Shown in pieces: positions 42,482 to 52,000 of a stretch of DNA of 64,000 nucleotides. How positions within the stretch are numbered: position 1 is the stretch's first letter; every line of letters starts with the position of its first letter. A model generated the notes under the pieces. That model had not been told where the DNA came from and did no database searches. It saw only the letters and a program-made list of their open reading frames with translations. A program made the position numbers and the translations under genes. Source of the DNA: Aurantiacibacter marinus (GTDB taxonomy: Bacteria > Pseudomonadota > Alphaproteobacteria > Sphingomonadales > Sphingomonadaceae); NCBI RefSeq assembly GCF_001021555.1, contig NZ_LDCP01000004.1, positions 1 through 64,000 on the forward strand. Direction: 5' to 3'.

Positions 42482-43464
42482 CCATGCTCGACGCCGATAC
42501 AGCCTTGCGGGACGAAGCATCGATTGAACCCGATCCCGTTCACACCGGCGAGATAAAGTCCGAAACGCAGATCATCGCGATCTATGGCAAGGGTGGATCA
42601 GGCAAGAGCTTTGCCCTGTCCAACCTCAGCTACATGATGGCGCAGCAGGGCAAGCGGGTGCTGCTGATTGGCTGCGATCCCAAGTCCGACACCACCAGCC
42701 TGCTGTTCGGCGGCAAAAGCTGCCCGACCATCATCGAGACCAGTTCGGCCAAGAAGCTGGCTGGCGAGGAAGTCACCATCGAAGACGTGTGCTTCCAGCG
42801 TGACGGTGTGTTCGCCATGGAACTTGGCGGCCCCGAAGTTGGGCGCGGCTGCGGCGGACGCGGTATTATTCACGGCTTTGAATTGCTCGAAAAACTGGGC
42901 TTCCACGAATGGGGCTTCGACTACGTCCTGCTCGATTTCCTGGGTGACGTGGTGTGCGGCGGCTTCGGCCTGCCGATTGCCCGCGACATGTGCCAGAAAG
43001 TGATTGTTGTCGGATCGAACGACCTGCAATCGCTCTATGTCGCCAACAATGTCTGCAAGGCGGTGGAATACTTCCGCAAGATGGGCGGCAATGTCGGCGT
43101 GGCCGGCATGATCATCAACAAGGATGATGGCACGGGTGAAGCCCAGGCCTTTGCCGATGCCGTTGATATTCCAGTGTTGACAGCCATTCCTGCGAATGAA
43201 GATATTCGCCGAAAATCAGCCAATTACCAGATTATCGGAACGCCGGACAGCGAATGGGGCAGTCTTTTCGAAGAGCTCGCACAGAACGTTGCCGAAGCGC
43301 CTCCGCGCCAGCCCACCCCGCTCGATCAGGACGGTTTGCTCAATCTCTTCTCTCCTGAAGACACAGGCCGGGACATCCGACTGATGCCCGCCACTCAGGC
43401 AGACATGCGCGGCGGAACTTTTGAAGAAAAGCCATCGCTCGAAGTGATCTATGATGAGGCATGA
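42478..43464 (+). CDS. bchX: Chlorophyllide a reductase iron protein
   Basis: The 328-residue nitrogenase-iron-protein relative has the P-loop IYGKGGSGKSFALSNLSYMM and the cluster Cys in ELGGPEVGRGCGGRG and LDFLGDVVCGGFG. The P-loop reads GGSGKS, the BchX form; BchL at 63.8 kb has GGIGKS, which helps separate the two. It passes electrons with ATP to BchYZ for reduction of the C7-C8 bond of chlorophyllide. The N-terminal extension of about 30 residues (DADTALRDEASIEPD) is usual for BchX. Confidence 0.96.
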   Translation: MTMLDADTALRDEASIEPDPVHTGEIKSETQIIAIYGKGGSGKSFALSNLSYMMAQQGKRVLLIGCDPKSDTTSLLFGGKSCPTIIETSSAKKLAGEEVTIEDVCFQRDGVFAMELGGPEVGRGCGGRGIIHGFELLEKLGFHEWGFDYVLLDFLGDVVCGGFGLPIARDMCQKVIVVGSNDLQSLYVANNVCKAVEYFRKMGGNVGVAGMIINKDDGTGEAQAFADAVDIPVLTAIPANEDIRRKSANYQIIGTPDSEWGSLFEELAQNVAEAPPRQPTPLDQDGLLNLFSPEDTGRDIRLMPATQADMRGGTFEEKPSLEVIYDEA

Positions 43465-43467
43465 TGC

Positions 43468-45015
43468 ATGAGTGATCTGGCAACAGACATGGCGCGCCAG
43501 CCTGACCGGATCGACATCGATACCGGAGCGGACACTGGCGGCGGCTGCCATGGCGGTGCAGACACCATGCGCGAAGCTGCGCGCAAAGCTGGTAAGAGCG
43601 AAATTCTCGATCGATATGCGGCAGATTATCCGGTTGAGGAAAGCAAAGGCCCGCACGATCAGCCGCAAAGCATGTGCCCGGCCTTCGGGTCCTTGCGCGT
43701 TGGCCTGCGGATGCGGCGCACGGCCACCGTTCTGTCTGGTTCTGCCTGCTGCGTTTACGGCCTGACATTCACATCGCATTTCTACGGCGCGCGGCGGACA
43801 GTCGGCTACGTCCCTTTCAGTTCTGAAACGCTAGTTACCGGCAAGCTGTTTGAAGACATCAAGGAAGCGGTCGAAAACCTCGCCGATCCAGAGAATTACG
43901 ACACCATCGTCGTCACCAATCTGTGCGTTCCAACGGCCAGCGGCGTGCCGTTGCGGTTGCTGCCGGACCAGATCAACGGCGTGCGGATCATCGGGATCGA
44001 TGTGCCTGGATTTGGCATCCCCACCCATGCAGAGGCGAAGGATGTGCTGGCCGGTGCCATGCTCAAATATGCCCGCGAGGAAGTGGAGCAAGGCCCCGTA
44101 GCTGCGCCCCGCGAAAAGAGCGACAAACCCACAATCACCCTGCTGGGAGAAATGTTCCCGGCTGATCCGGTAGGTATCGGGATGTTGCTGGAGCCGCTTG
44201 GCCTGGCCGCTGGCCCGGTTGTTCCGACACGCGAATGGCGCGAACTTTATGGCGCGCTCGATTGCGCGGCTGTTGCTGCCATCCACCCCTTCTACACCGC
44301 CAGCGTCCGTGAATTCCAGAAAGCTGGCCGCAAGATCATCGGCTCTGCTCCGGTCGGCGCGGAAGGCACTGCTGCATGGCTCGATGCCATCGGCGATGCA
44401 TGCGGCGTAAAGCAATCGCAGATCGATTCCGCCAAGGACACTTTCACCGGAGCAATCCGCGGCGCACTGGCTGCCAATCCCATCAATGGCCGGATTACCG
44501 TATCGGGCTATGAAGGTTCTGAATTGCTGGTCGCGCGGTTGCTGATCGAAAGCGGCGCGGATGTGCCCTATGTTGGCACCGCTTGCCCCAAAACGCAGTG
44601 GTCCGATCCCGACCGTGAATGGCTGGAGGCCAAGGGCGTGCGCATCAATTTCCGCGCCAGCCTGGAAGAAGACATTGCCGCGATTGCAGAATTCGGCCCC
44701 GATTTGGCCATCGGCACAACCCCGGTTGTCCAGCACGCCAAACAGAAGGCTATCCCTTCACTATACTTCACCAATCTGATCTCCGCCCGCCCGCTGATGG
44801 GTCCGGCAGGAGCGGGCAGTTTGGCGCAGGTGATCAATGCGGCGATGGCGAACAAGGCGCGCATGAACACCATGAGCGAGTTTTTCGAAGGCGTCGGCAC
44901 CGGTCACACCAGCGGCGTCTGGGAAGACACGCCGATGGACCGGCCCAAGTTCAAAGCGAAATACGCTGCGCTGAATGAAGCTGCGCGCAAAGCGGCAGAG
45001 GCTGTAGGATCATGA
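43468..45015 (+). CDS. bchY: Chlorophyllide a reductase subunit Y
   Basis: The 515-residue NifD-like subunit has cluster cysteines in [29 protein letters not shown] and [13 protein letters not shown], followed by [21 protein letters not shown] and [15 protein letters not shown]. With BchZ it forms the catalytic component of chlorophyllide reductase. It starts three bases after the bchX stop and overlaps bchZ by four bases. Length agrees with alphaproteobacterial BchY (about 500). Confidence 0.96.
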   Translation: MSDLATDMARQPDRIDIDTGADTGGGCHGGADTMREAARKAGKSEILDRYAADYPVEESKGPHDQPQSMCPAFGSLRVGLRMRRTATVLSGSACCVYGLTFTSHFYGARRTVGYVPFSSETLVTGKLFEDIKEAVENLADPENYDTIVVTNLCVPTASGVPLRLLPDQINGVRIIGIDVPGFGIPTHAEAKDVLAGAMLKYAREEVEQGPVAAPREKSDKPTITLLGEMFPADPVGIGMLLEPLGLAAGPVVPTREWRELYGALDCAAVAAIHPFYTASVREFQKAGRKIIGSAPVGAEGTAAWLDAIGDACGVKQSQIDSAKDTFTGAIRGALAANPINGRITVSGYEGSELLVARLLIESGADVPYVGTACPKTQWSDPDREWLEAKGVRINFRASLEEDIAAIAEFGPDLAIGTTPVVQHAKQKAIPSLYFTNLISARPLMGPAGAGSLAQVINAAMANKARMNTMSEFFEGVGTGHTSGVWEDTPMDRPKFKAKYAALNEAARKAAEAVGS

Positions 45016-46457
45016 GCCTGATCCTCGATCATGACCGCGCAGGCGGATACTGGGGCGCAGTCTATGTCTTTACGGCGATAAAGGGCTTGCAAGTCATCAT
45101 CGATGGCCCGGTTGGCTGTGAGAACCTGCCCGTCACATCGGTGCTGCATTACACAGACGGTTTGCCGCCGCACGAGCTGCCAATCGTTGTCACCGGCCTT
45201 GGCGAGGAAGAGCTCGGCAAAACCGGGACAGAAGCTGCCATGATGCGCGCCTGGAAAACGCTCGATCCGGAATTGCCGGCAGTGGTCGTCACCGGCTCCA
45301 TATCGGAAATGATCGGCGGAGGGGTTACTCCGCAAGGCACCAATATCAAACGCTTCCTGCCGCGCACGATCGACGAAGATCAGTGGCAAAGCGCCGACCG
45401 CGCGATGAGCTGGCTGTGGACCGAATTCGGGCCGAAAAAAGTGCCTGCCATGAAGCCGGTGAAAGATGGCGAGAAGCCCAAGGTCAACATCCTCGGCCCC
45501 GCTTACGGCATGTTCAACATGGCATCCGACCTCGCAGAAATCCGCCGCCTTGTCGAAGGCATTGGCGCAGAAGTGAACATGGCGTTCCCTCTCGGCAGCC
45601 ATCTGGCGGATGTTCGCCGCCTTGGCGACGCGCAGGCCAATGTTTGCCTTTACCGCGAATTTGGCCGCAATCTGTGTGAACTGATGGAGCGGCCCTATTT
45701 CCAGGCTCCTGTAGGCCTCAGCTCTACCACGAAATTCCTCCGCGCCTTGGGTGCAGAACTGGGGCTAGACCCCGAACCGTTTATCGAGCGTGAGAAGCAC
45801 ACTACGATCAAGCCTTTGTGGGATTTGTGGCGCTCCGTCACGCAGGATTTCTTCGCCACGGCCAGCTTCGGCATCGTCGCGAACGAAACCTATGCGCGCG
45901 GTATCCGCAAATTCCTCGAAGATGACATGGGCCTGCCCTGCGCGTTTTCCTTCAGCAGGTCTGCTGGCGTAAAGCCTGACAATGCTGCCGTGCGCGAGGC
46001 GATCCATACCAATCCGCCGCTGGTGATGTTCGGATCGTACAATGAACGCATGTACATGGCCGAATGCAAATCGCGCGGGATTTATATCCCGGCCAGCTTC
46101 CCCGGCGCAGCCATTCGACGCCATCCGGGTACGCCTTTCATGGGCTATTCCGGCGCGACGTATCTGGTGCAGGAAGTGTGCAATGCGCTGTTCGACGCCC
46201 TGTTCCACATCCTGCCACTCAGCACCGATCTCGACAAAGTCGACCCCACGCCCGCGAAACAGCACCGCGAGATGGCGTGGGATGCAGACGCCAAGGCCAA
46301 GCTCGATACGCTGGTAGAGGCGCAGCCCGTCCTGATCCGCATTTCTGCCGCAAAGCGCCTGCGCGATGCCGCTGAACGCGCCGCGCGCCGTGCTGGCGAA
46401 GAACGCGTATCTGCCGAACGGCTCGCCGATGCCCTGCTTGCAGGAGAAGGCGCATGA
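45012..46457 (+). CDS. bchZ: Chlorophyllide a reductase subunit Z
   Basis: The 481-residue NifK-like subunit starts [40 protein letters not shown]. It contains [42 protein letters not shown] and ends in the proto-chlorophyllide-reductase-type C-terminal segment ([37 protein letters not shown]) that is shared with BchB. It completes BchXYZ. The stop is joined by ATGA to a 43-codon ORF that lies before pufB. Confidence 0.96.
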   Translation: MSLILDHDRAGGYWGAVYVFTAIKGLQVIIDGPVGCENLPVTSVLHYTDGLPPHELPIVVTGLGEEELGKTGTEAAMMRAWKTLDPELPAVVVTGSISEMIGGGVTPQGTNIKRFLPRTIDEDQWQSADRAMSWLWTEFGPKKVPAMKPVKDGEKPKVNILGPAYGMFNMASDLAEIRRLVEGIGAEVNMAFPLGSHLADVRRLGDAQANVCLYREFGRNLCELMERPYFQAPVGLSSTTKFLRALGAELGLDPEPFIEREKHTTIKPLWDLWRSVTQDFFATASFGIVANETYARGIRKFLEDDMGLPCAFSFSRSAGVKPDNAAVREAIHTNPPLVMFGSYNERMYMAECKSRGIYIPASFPGAAIRRHPGTPFMGYSGATYLVQEVCNALFDALFHILPLSTDLDKVDPTPAKQHREMAWDADAKAKLDTLVEAQPVLIRISAAKRLRDAAERAARRAGEERVSAERLADALLAGEGA

Positions 46458-46585
46458 CCGCCGAAATTCAAGAGATTGCCCGCGCTGCCGGGCTCCAGCA
46501 TTCGGACAGAGAAATCCGTCCGGGTACCAAGGGAGGCACGACGCCTCTCGCACAATCAAGCACATTGGAGAAAAGCTATGAGTGA
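46454..46585 (+). CDS. 43-codon ORF between bchZ and pufB, in the pufQ position
   Basis: ATG 46454 overlaps the bchZ stop (ATGA), and the frame ends inside the first codons of pufB. The peptide ([20 protein letters not shown], then a Gly/Thr-rich part ending LEKSYE) has no membrane helix and does not resemble PufQ, which is about 75 residues with one helix. The overlaps at both ends would allow translation to pass from bchZ to pufB. It could be a real small protein, a coupling leader or chance. Confidence 0.4.
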   Translation: MTAEIQEIARAAGLQHSDREIRPGTKGGTTPLAQSSTLEKSYE

Positions 46586-46736
46586 TCCTGATGATCGCTT
46601 CGGCCTGAGGACATACCTTACGCCGGAAGAAGCGAAGGAATTCCACAAGCTGTTCATGGCGACGTTCGTCGGCTTCGTGGCAATCGCCGTCGTTGCTCAT
46701 GCGTTGGTATGGATCTGGCGGCCCTGGCTTCCCTGA
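46578..46736 (+). CDS. pufB: LH1 antenna beta polypeptide
   Basis: The 52-residue protein matches LH1 beta: [27 protein letters not shown], membrane helix [20 protein letters not shown], with His41 (VVAHALVW) as the bacteriochlorophyll ligand and the conserved WRPWLP end. It assembles with PufA in the ring round the reaction centre in the inner membrane. GGAGAA precedes the ATG by eight bases. No LH2 (puc) genes were seen in the window. Confidence 0.97.
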   Translation: MSDPDDRFGLRTYLTPEEAKEFHKLFMATFVGFVAIAVVAHALVWIWRPWLP

Positions 46737-46753
46737 TCGTCATCTGACGTTCG

Positions 46754-46771
46754 TGACCGAACAATCGGTCA
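46754..46771 (+). other. Hairpin between pufB and pufA
   Basis: TGACCGA-ACAA-TCGGTCA, a perfect 7-bp stem with a 4-base loop, in the 64-base spacer between pufB and pufA. No T tract follows. It may tune relative stability or translation of the two antenna genes. Confidence 0.55.
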
Positions 46772-46800
46772 AATATTGAATCACATGAAAGGAATTTCAC

Positions 46801-46968
46801 ATGTGGAGAGCTTGGATGATGTTCAATCCACGTACTGCGCTCGTCGGACTTCACGTCGGACTCGCCGTACTGGCATTTTCAATCCACTTCATTTTGCTGA
46901 GCACGGATACGTATAACTGGCTTGATGGCCCGAATGCATCCGCGACAGCACAGCTTGCGTCGAACTGA
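46801..46968 (+). CDS. pufA: LH1 antenna alpha polypeptide
   Basis: The 55-residue protein MWRAWMMFNPRTALVGLHVG matches LH1 alpha. His29 in LAVLAFSIHFILLS is the bacteriochlorophyll ligand, followed by TDTYNWLDG, typical of the periplasmic end. AAAGGA precedes the ATG. A stable hairpin follows in the spacer to pufL, so the antenna part of the message can be kept longer than the reaction-centre part, as known for puf mRNA in Rhodobacter. Confidence 0.97.
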   Translation: MWRAWMMFNPRTALVGLHVGLAVLAFSIHFILLSTDTYNWLDGPNASATAQLASN

Positions 46969-47005
46969 CACCAGCTAACGAAGTGCAGATCATTCGACTG
47001 TGCGA

Positions 47006-47036
47006 GAGGCGCGGCTGGTAGTGCCAGCCGTGCCTC
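47006..47036 (+). other. Intercistronic stem-loop between pufA and pufL
   Basis: GAGGCGCGGCTGG (47006-47018) pairs with CCAGCCGTGCCTC (47024-47036), a 13-bp stem with one G-U pair and a 5-base loop. There is no T run, so it is better explained as an mRNA decay block that keeps the antenna (BA) segment than as a terminator. Confidence 0.8.
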
Positions 47037-47094
47037 ACGGTCGAAATACTGACTAACCATTGTCCCGTCGATAGCGGCGGGGGAGGATTGGGCT

Positions 47095-47919
47095 ATGGCG
47101 CTCCTCAGTTTTGAGAGAAAATATCGTGTGCGTGGCGGCACTCTGATCGGTGGAGATATGTTCGACTTCTGGGTCGGGCCCTTTTACGTGGGCTTGTTCG
47201 GGATAGTAACGGCCATGTTCGCCACCCTGGGGACGATGCTGATATTTTATGCAGCATCGCAAGGTCCAACCTGGAATCCATGGCTGATTTCGATCGCTCC
47301 GCCGGATTTGTCCTACGGTCTTGGCTTCGCGCCATTGGCCGAAGGCGGGTTCTGGCAGGTGATTACAGTCTGCGCGCTGATATCTTTTGTCTCGTGGGCG
47401 CTACGCGAGGTGGAAATCTGCCGCAAGTTGGGCATGGGTTATCATGTGCCCTTCGCCTTTGGCATGGCCATATTCGCCTATTTCACATTGGTGGTTATCC
47501 GCCCTGTTCTGATGGGCGGCTGGCACTTTGGCTTCCCGTACGGGATATTCAGCCACCTCGACTGGGTATCGAACACCGGATACCAATATCTGCACTTCCA
47601 CTATAACCCGGCGCACATGCTGGCGGTGAGCTTCTTCTTCACTACCACCCTCGCGCTGGCGCTGCACGGCGCACTGGTTCTCTCGGCCACCAATCCGGCC
47701 GCAGGAGAAGAGGTGAAGACACCGGAATATGAAGACACCTTCTTCCGCGACTTGATCGGATATTCGGTCGGCACCTTGGGCATCCACCGTGTGGGCCTGC
47801 TGCTGGCGTTGAATGCCGGCTTCTGGAGCGCGGTTTGCATTGTCATCAGCGGCCCCCTTTGGACCAAAGGCTGGCCCGAATGGTGGACCTGGTGGCTCAA
47901 CCTGCCGATCTGGTCGTGA
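47095..47919 (+). CDS. pufL: Reaction centre L subunit
   Basis: The 274-residue protein begins [35 protein letters not shown]. It has five membrane helices, the special-pair and accessory ligands in [53 protein letters not shown], and the iron/quinone His in [12 protein letters not shown]. This is a standard L subunit binding bacteriochlorophylls, pheophytin and QA/QB. The ribosome-binding site GGGGGAGG is strong. Confidence 0.98.
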   Translation: MALLSFERKYRVRGGTLIGGDMFDFWVGPFYVGLFGIVTAMFATLGTMLIFYAASQGPTWNPWLISIAPPDLSYGLGFAPLAEGGFWQVITVCALISFVSWALREVEICRKLGMGYHVPFAFGMAIFAYFTLVVIRPVLMGGWHFGFPYGIFSHLDWVSNTGYQYLHFHYNPAHMLAVSFFFTTTLALALHGALVLSATNPAAGEEVKTPEYEDTFFRDLIGYSVGTLGIHRVGLLLALNAGFWSAVCIVISGPLWTKGWPEWWTWWLNLPIWS

Positions 47920-47933
47920 GGGAGCACTGAAAC

Positions 47934-48911
47934 ATGGCGCAATATCAAAACATCTTCACCCAGGTTCAGCTCCGCGCTTCTCCGGAAATGGGAGTTCCGC
48001 TGCCGGCAGAACAACAGGGCTCACGAACACAAGGCACGACATTCAGCCACATCATGGGGCTGATCGGGCAGGCGCAGATCGGACCGGTCTATCTGGGCTA
48101 TCTCGGCGTGACCTCGCTCGTCCTTGGTCTGATCGCTTTCGAGATAATCGGGCTCAACATGCTGGCTTCGGTCGGCTGGGATCCTATCCAGTTCGTGCGC
48201 CAGCTCTTCTGGCTCTCGCTTGAGCCACCAGGCCCTGAATACGGGTTCTCTCCGTTTGTACCGCTTGCCGAAGGCGGATGGTTCATCCTTGCAGGGCTTT
48301 GCTTCACGTCATCAGTCATCCTGTGGTGGATCCGGTCTTATCGCCGTGCATCTGCCCTCGGCATGGGCAAGCATGTGTCCTGGGCCTTTGCATCTGCGAT
48401 ATTCCTGATGCTGGTGCTTGGCTTCATTCGCCCGATGATGATGGGCAGCTGGGCAGAAGCCGTACCCTATGGCATCTTCCCGCACCTCGATTGGACCGCT
48501 GCATTCTCGATCCGGTACGGCAATCTGTTCTACAATCCATTCCACGCCCTCTCGATCGTGTTCCTGTATGGCTCAGTCCTGCTGTTCGCGATGCACGGTG
48601 CCACGATCCTTGCTGTTGGACGTTACGGCGGAGAGCGTGAGATCGAACAGATCACCGACCGCGGCACTGCGTCCGAACGGGCTGCATTGTTCTGGCGCTG
48701 GACCATGGGCTTTAACGCCACGATGGAATCCATTCACCGCTGGGCATGGTGGTTCGCCGTGCTGACCACGCTGACAGGCGGGATCGGCATTCTGCTTACC
48801 GGAACCGTAGTTGATAACTGGTATTTGTGGGCACAGGAGCATGGCTACGCCTCGCTCTATCCTGACAGCAATGTTGCGGATCCCGCGAGCATGGGGAGTG
48901 CAGGAGAATGA
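47934..48911 (+). CDS. pufM: Reaction centre M subunit
   Basis: The 325-residue protein begins [23 protein letters not shown]. It has five membrane helices with the chlorophyll ligands in [79 protein letters not shown]. The Glu in GGEREIEQ is the carboxylate ligand of the non-haem iron. The start lies 14 bases after pufL, with GGGAG upstream. The stop overlaps pufC (ATGA). Confidence 0.98.
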   Translation: MAQYQNIFTQVQLRASPEMGVPLPAEQQGSRTQGTTFSHIMGLIGQAQIGPVYLGYLGVTSLVLGLIAFEIIGLNMLASVGWDPIQFVRQLFWLSLEPPGPEYGFSPFVPLAEGGWFILAGLCFTSSVILWWIRSYRRASALGMGKHVSWAFASAIFLMLVLGFIRPMMMGSWAEAVPYGIFPHLDWTAAFSIRYGNLFYNPFHALSIVFLYGSVLLFAMHGATILAVGRYGGEREIEQITDRGTASERAALFWRWTMGFNATMESIHRWAWWFAVLTTLTGGIGILLTGTVVDNWYLWAQEHGYASLYPDSNVADPASMGSAGE

Positions 48912-49963
48912 GCAAGTTGAAAGCTTATCACGTAGCGCTGCTTGCGCTGCCGCTGACACTAACTGCATGTGAATTTGCCCCGAAGACCACCGAGCAGAAT
49001 GGCATTGCAGGAACCGGGATGAACCGGGTTTACGTTACCGATGCCAATATCCCTGCCGATGTTCCTGCGCCGCCTTATGAGTTGCCCCCTCCCGGCGGGC
49101 CGCTCGCTTCGGAAGTGTATGAGAACGTGCAGGTGCTGGGTGACATCTCGGCCGATGAATTCAACTATCTCATGGCGGCGATAACGGAATGGGTCGCACC
49201 CGAGCAGGGCTGCAATTATTGCCATAACCCTGCCAACATGGCGTCGGACGAGATTTACACCAAGGGCGTCGCGCGCTCCATGATCCAGATGACGCAGGAC
49301 GTGAACCAGAACTGGTCCAGTCATGTTGCGCAAACGGGTGTGACTTGTTGGACCTGCCACCGCGGCAACAACATTCCGGAAAATGTGTGGACCTTGCCAG
49401 AGGAACTCACGAGCAATTCGATCAACGGCAATCGCCGCGGCCAGAATGAGCCGATGGAATTGACCGGGAACACTTCACTGCCAAACGTCGCAATCGCGCG
49501 ATACCTTTTGAACGGAGATGATCCAGCAGAAATCCGCGTCGCATCCAGCACGAGTCATCCCTCGGGCAATACGACGACGACAATGGAAACCGAAGCTACG
49601 TTTTCACTCATGATCCACATGTCGAACTCGCTCGGTGTGAACTGCACCTATTGTCACAATACGCAGGCTTTTGCGGAATGGAACCGGAGCACTCCGGCGC
49701 GTGCAACAGCGTGGCATGGCATTCGCATGGTCAGGAACATCAACAGTGAATACATCACGCCGTTGACTTCGGTTTTCCCGGATAATCGTCTGGGTCCGGC
49801 TGGCGATCCTTACAAGACCAATTGCACAACCTGTCACCAGGGCCAGAACCTGCCGATGGGCGGCGTGCGTATGGTTGCGGATTATCCCGCCCTGCAGTCA
49901 GTGTTGGCACCGGCAACAACCGATAGTGTTGCTGCGGGTTCGGAAATGACAGATACGAATTGA
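48908..49963 (+). CDS. pufC: Tetrahaem reaction-centre cytochrome subunit
   Basis: The 351-residue protein has a lipoprotein signal with lipobox LTAC (Cys21), so it is anchored in the membrane outer face. Four CxxCH haem sites are at residues 102-106 (CNYCH), 147-151 (CWTCH), 246-250 (CTYCH) and 306-310 (CTTCH). It re-reduces the special pair from soluble cytochrome or other donors. A membrane-bound cytochrome subunit is found in some but not all aerobic phototrophs. A hairpin overlapping the stop ends the operon. Confidence 0.97.
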   Translation: MSKLKAYHVALLALPLTLTACEFAPKTTEQNGIAGTGMNRVYVTDANIPADVPAPPYELPPPGGPLASEVYENVQVLGDISADEFNYLMAAITEWVAPEQGCNYCHNPANMASDEIYTKGVARSMIQMTQDVNQNWSSHVAQTGVTCWTCHRGNNIPENVWTLPEELTSNSINGNRRGQNEPMELTGNTSLPNVAIARYLLNGDDPAEIRVASSTSHPSGNTTTTMETEATFSLMIHMSNSLGVNCTYCHNTQAFAEWNRSTPARATAWHGIRMVRNINSEYITPLTSVFPDNRLGPAGDPYKTNCTTCHQGQNLPMGGVRMVADYPALQSVLAPATTDSVAAGSEMTDTN

Positions 49964-49995
49964 TGCTTTCCTGTTCGCAGGAAGCATCAATTTCT
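49960..49995 (+). terminator. Terminator of the puf operon
   Basis: TTGATGCTTTCCTG (49960-49973) pairs with CAGGAAGCATCAA (ending 49990) with one bulged T and a TTCG loop, followed by TTTCTC. The stem includes the pufC stop codon. Confidence 0.8.
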
Positions 49996-50036
49996 CAAGG
50001 TTGGAAGTTGTACCCCTGACAGGGACAGGGCCCGGA

Positions 50037-50291
50037 TCAATCGCGCCGCGCATTGCGGCGCGAAAGATCGAGCAGGTGCACAGGAAATGACAGTGCAAGT
50101 GGCACTGCAATCCACGGCCATGGAGCACCCACCAGCGCCGCTCGCAGCGCGATCAGCATCAGCACTGCTGGCAAAAGCAACAAAGCTACATCGCTCAGAC
50201 GCCAGCCGCGCCAGAGAAGCCAGATTGTTTCGAGAACGATCACGCCGAGCACGACATCGATTGCGTGTCCGCTGGAGAAAAATACTTCCAT
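50037..50291 (-). CDS. Small membrane protein after tspO, unknown function
   Basis: The 84-residue protein has about three hydrophobic segments (residues 9-28, 34-52 and 55-75) and a basic end LLDLSRRNARRD. It starts 28 bases after the tspO stop on the same strand, so it is likely the last gene of the bchG-pucC-bchP-tspO run. I do not recognise a family. Its place suggests a link with pigment synthesis or membrane assembly, but that is inference only. Confidence 0.65.
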   Translation of the reverse strand: MEVFFSSGHAIDVVLGVIVLETIWLLWRGWRLSDVALLLLPAVLMLIALRAALVGAPWPWIAVPLALSFPVHLLDLSRRNARRD

Positions 50292-50318
50292 CAGATCATT
50301 CGCAGACCAATAACCACC

Positions 50319-50807
50319 TTAACCGAACGGTCCGTTCAACTGGACGATTTCCCAATTGAGCGCTCCCGCTATCGTCACCCAGACCAGATACGGGAGCAGT
50401 AACAGGCTCGCGAACCGTGATAGCCGCCAGCAATAGATGATCACTGCCAGGATCGAAACCCATAGCAGGATCAGTTCAAAGAAAGCCCAATCCGGCCGCT
50501 GGAGGCGGAAGAAAATCAGACTCCAGACGATATTGAGAAATGCGTTCGCTGCAAAAAGGCCGATTAGCGTGTCGGATACCTTCGTACTTGGAGATTTGCG
50601 CCAAGCGGAGACAAAAGCGATAACAGCCAGAGCAAATATCGTGGTCCAGGCGATCGGAAAAGCGGCGCGTGGAGGATTCCAATCAGGTTTGTTCAACCCT
50701 TCATACCAAGGTCCCAGATCGGTTATCGTACCGCCAATCGCAGCGACACCCAGTGCCGCCAGCCCGGCAATAGTAACGGGCAAAATCCAGCTTTTGCTCA
50801 TGCTCAT
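50319..50807 (-). CDS. tspO: TspO/MBR family tryptophan-rich sensory protein
   Basis: The 162-residue protein has five helices and the family sequence GGTITDLGPWYEGLNKPDWNPPRAAFPIAWTTIFALA, with NIVWSLIFFRLQRPDWAFFELILLW and PYLVWVTIAGALNWEIVQLN near the end. TspO binds porphyrins; in Rhodobacter it dampens photosynthesis-gene expression under oxygen. ATG 50807 overlaps the bchP stop (ATGA), giving operon linkage. An in-frame ATG two codons later is possible. Confidence 0.93.
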   Translation of the reverse strand: MSMSKSWILPVTIAGLAALGVAAIGGTITDLGPWYEGLNKPDWNPPRAAFPIAWTTIFALAVIAFVSAWRKSPSTKVSDTLIGLFAANAFLNIVWSLIFFRLQRPDWAFFELILLWVSILAVIIYCWRLSRFASLLLLPYLVWVTIAGALNWEIVQLNGPFG

Positions 50808-52000
50808 CGTGTGGCAGGTCTCAAGCCCAGCAGATGCGCGGTATCCTTGATGAAAATCTTCAGATGGGCAAGCGGGCGCGCGCGCACCAGACGCTTGTTC
50901 ATATAAGCCTGCCAGGTCAATTCCTGCACATCCTTGTCCGCACACATCGCGACGAAACGTTCGCGCCGCTTGTCGCTCGAATACCAGAAATGCTGCATGA
51001 TACCGAGTATCCAGAAAACCTTGCCATGTTCGCGCATGAATTGCTTGCGCGCCTGCTTCAGCGCAGCGGGCTGGCCACTGGCAACAAAAGCGTCCGCAGC
51101 CTGGGCAGCGATCCGCCCGCAGGTCATGGCGTAGAAAATGCCCTCACCAGATGCCGGTGCGACAACACCCGCAGCATCACCTGCCACAAGAACATCGCGC
51201 CCGTTATCCCATTTCTTCAAAGGCTTCAGCGGAATGGGCGCGCCTTCGCAGCGGATCGTTTCGCAATCGGCCAGTCCCATGTCATCGCGCATGGTTTTCA
51301 CCGCTCCACGCAAGGAAAAGCCCTTGTTCGCGCTACCAACGCCAATGCTGGCAGAATGGCCGTGCGGGAACACCCAGGCATAGAAATCTGGCGACAGGTG
51401 CCCCTGATACAGCACATCGCAGCGGCTTGCGTCGTAACCTTCGGCGGTGCTTTCCGGCGACTTGATGACTTCGTGATAAGCGAAAACACAGTGCATGTTT
51501 TCCGCACCTTCAATGTTTTCCTTCGCCACGGCAGACCGCGCGCCATCGGCGCCGATCACCAGCTTGGTACGCACTTTGCGCAGTTCGCCGCCGCGGCTCT
51601 CGCGGAAGCAGACCAGCGGGCCGTCAGCGTCGTCGCGCTCGATATGATCGAAAGTGCCCTTCTGGCGCGTCGCTCCTGCGGCTTCAGCGCGGGCACGCAG
51701 CCATTCGTCAAACACGTCGCGGTCGACCATTCCGACATATCCGATTTCGCCAACAGGCATGTCCACATGGCGATTGGACGGTGCGACCATTCTTGCTGAC
51801 CTTGCCTTGGCGACCAGTAGAGATTGCGGAATTTCGAATTCTTCCAGCAAGCGAGGCGGAACTGCTCCACCGCAGGGCTTGATCCGGCCTGCCCGGTCCA
51901 GCAGCAAGACGCTGCGCCCAGCCCGCGCGAGATCCCACGCAGCTGTTGCGCCCGAAGGTCCGCCACCGACCACTACGACATCGAATTGTGCTTCGCTCAT
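50804..52000 (-). CDS. bchP: Geranylgeranyl bacteriochlorophyll reductase
   Basis: The 398-residue flavoprotein begins FDVVVVGGGPSGATAAWDLARAGRSVLLLDRAGRIKPCGGAVPPRLLEEF, with KLVIGADGARSAVAKENI and DVLVAGDAAGVVAPASGEGIFYAMTCGRIAA, as in BchP/ChlP. It reduces the geranylgeranyl tail of bacteriochlorophyll to phytyl in three steps. The start overlaps the pucC-like gene stop by four bases. Order bchG, transporter, bchP on one strand is the usual purple-bacterial arrangement. Confidence 0.96.
   Translation of the reverse strand: MSEAQFDVVVVGGGPSGATAAWDLARAGRSVLLLDRAGRIKPCGGAVPPRLLEEFEIPQSLLVAKARSARMVAPSNRHVDMPVGEIGYVGMVDRDVFDEWLRARAEAAGATRQKGTFDHIERDDADGPLVCFRESRGGELRKVRTKLVIGADGARSAVAKENIEGAENMHCVFAYHEVIKSPESTAEGYDASRCDVLYQGHLSPDFYAWVFPHGHSASIGVGSANKGFSLRGAVKTMRDDMGLADCETIRCEGAPIPLKPLKKWDNGRDVLVAGDAAGVVAPASGEGIFYAMTCGRIAAQAADAFVASGQPAALKQARKQFMREHGKVFWILGIMQHFWYSSDKRRERFVAMCADKDVQELTWQAYMNKRLVRARPLAHLKIFIKDTAHLLGLRPATR

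Noticed and set aside
46454-46585. Small ORF as pufQ
   Set aside because: It is 43 residues with no membrane helix, unlike PufQ.
41744-46700. Minus-strand ORFs of 240-310 codons opposite bchC, bchY and bchZ
   Set aside because: Codon-usage shadows of identified bch genes.
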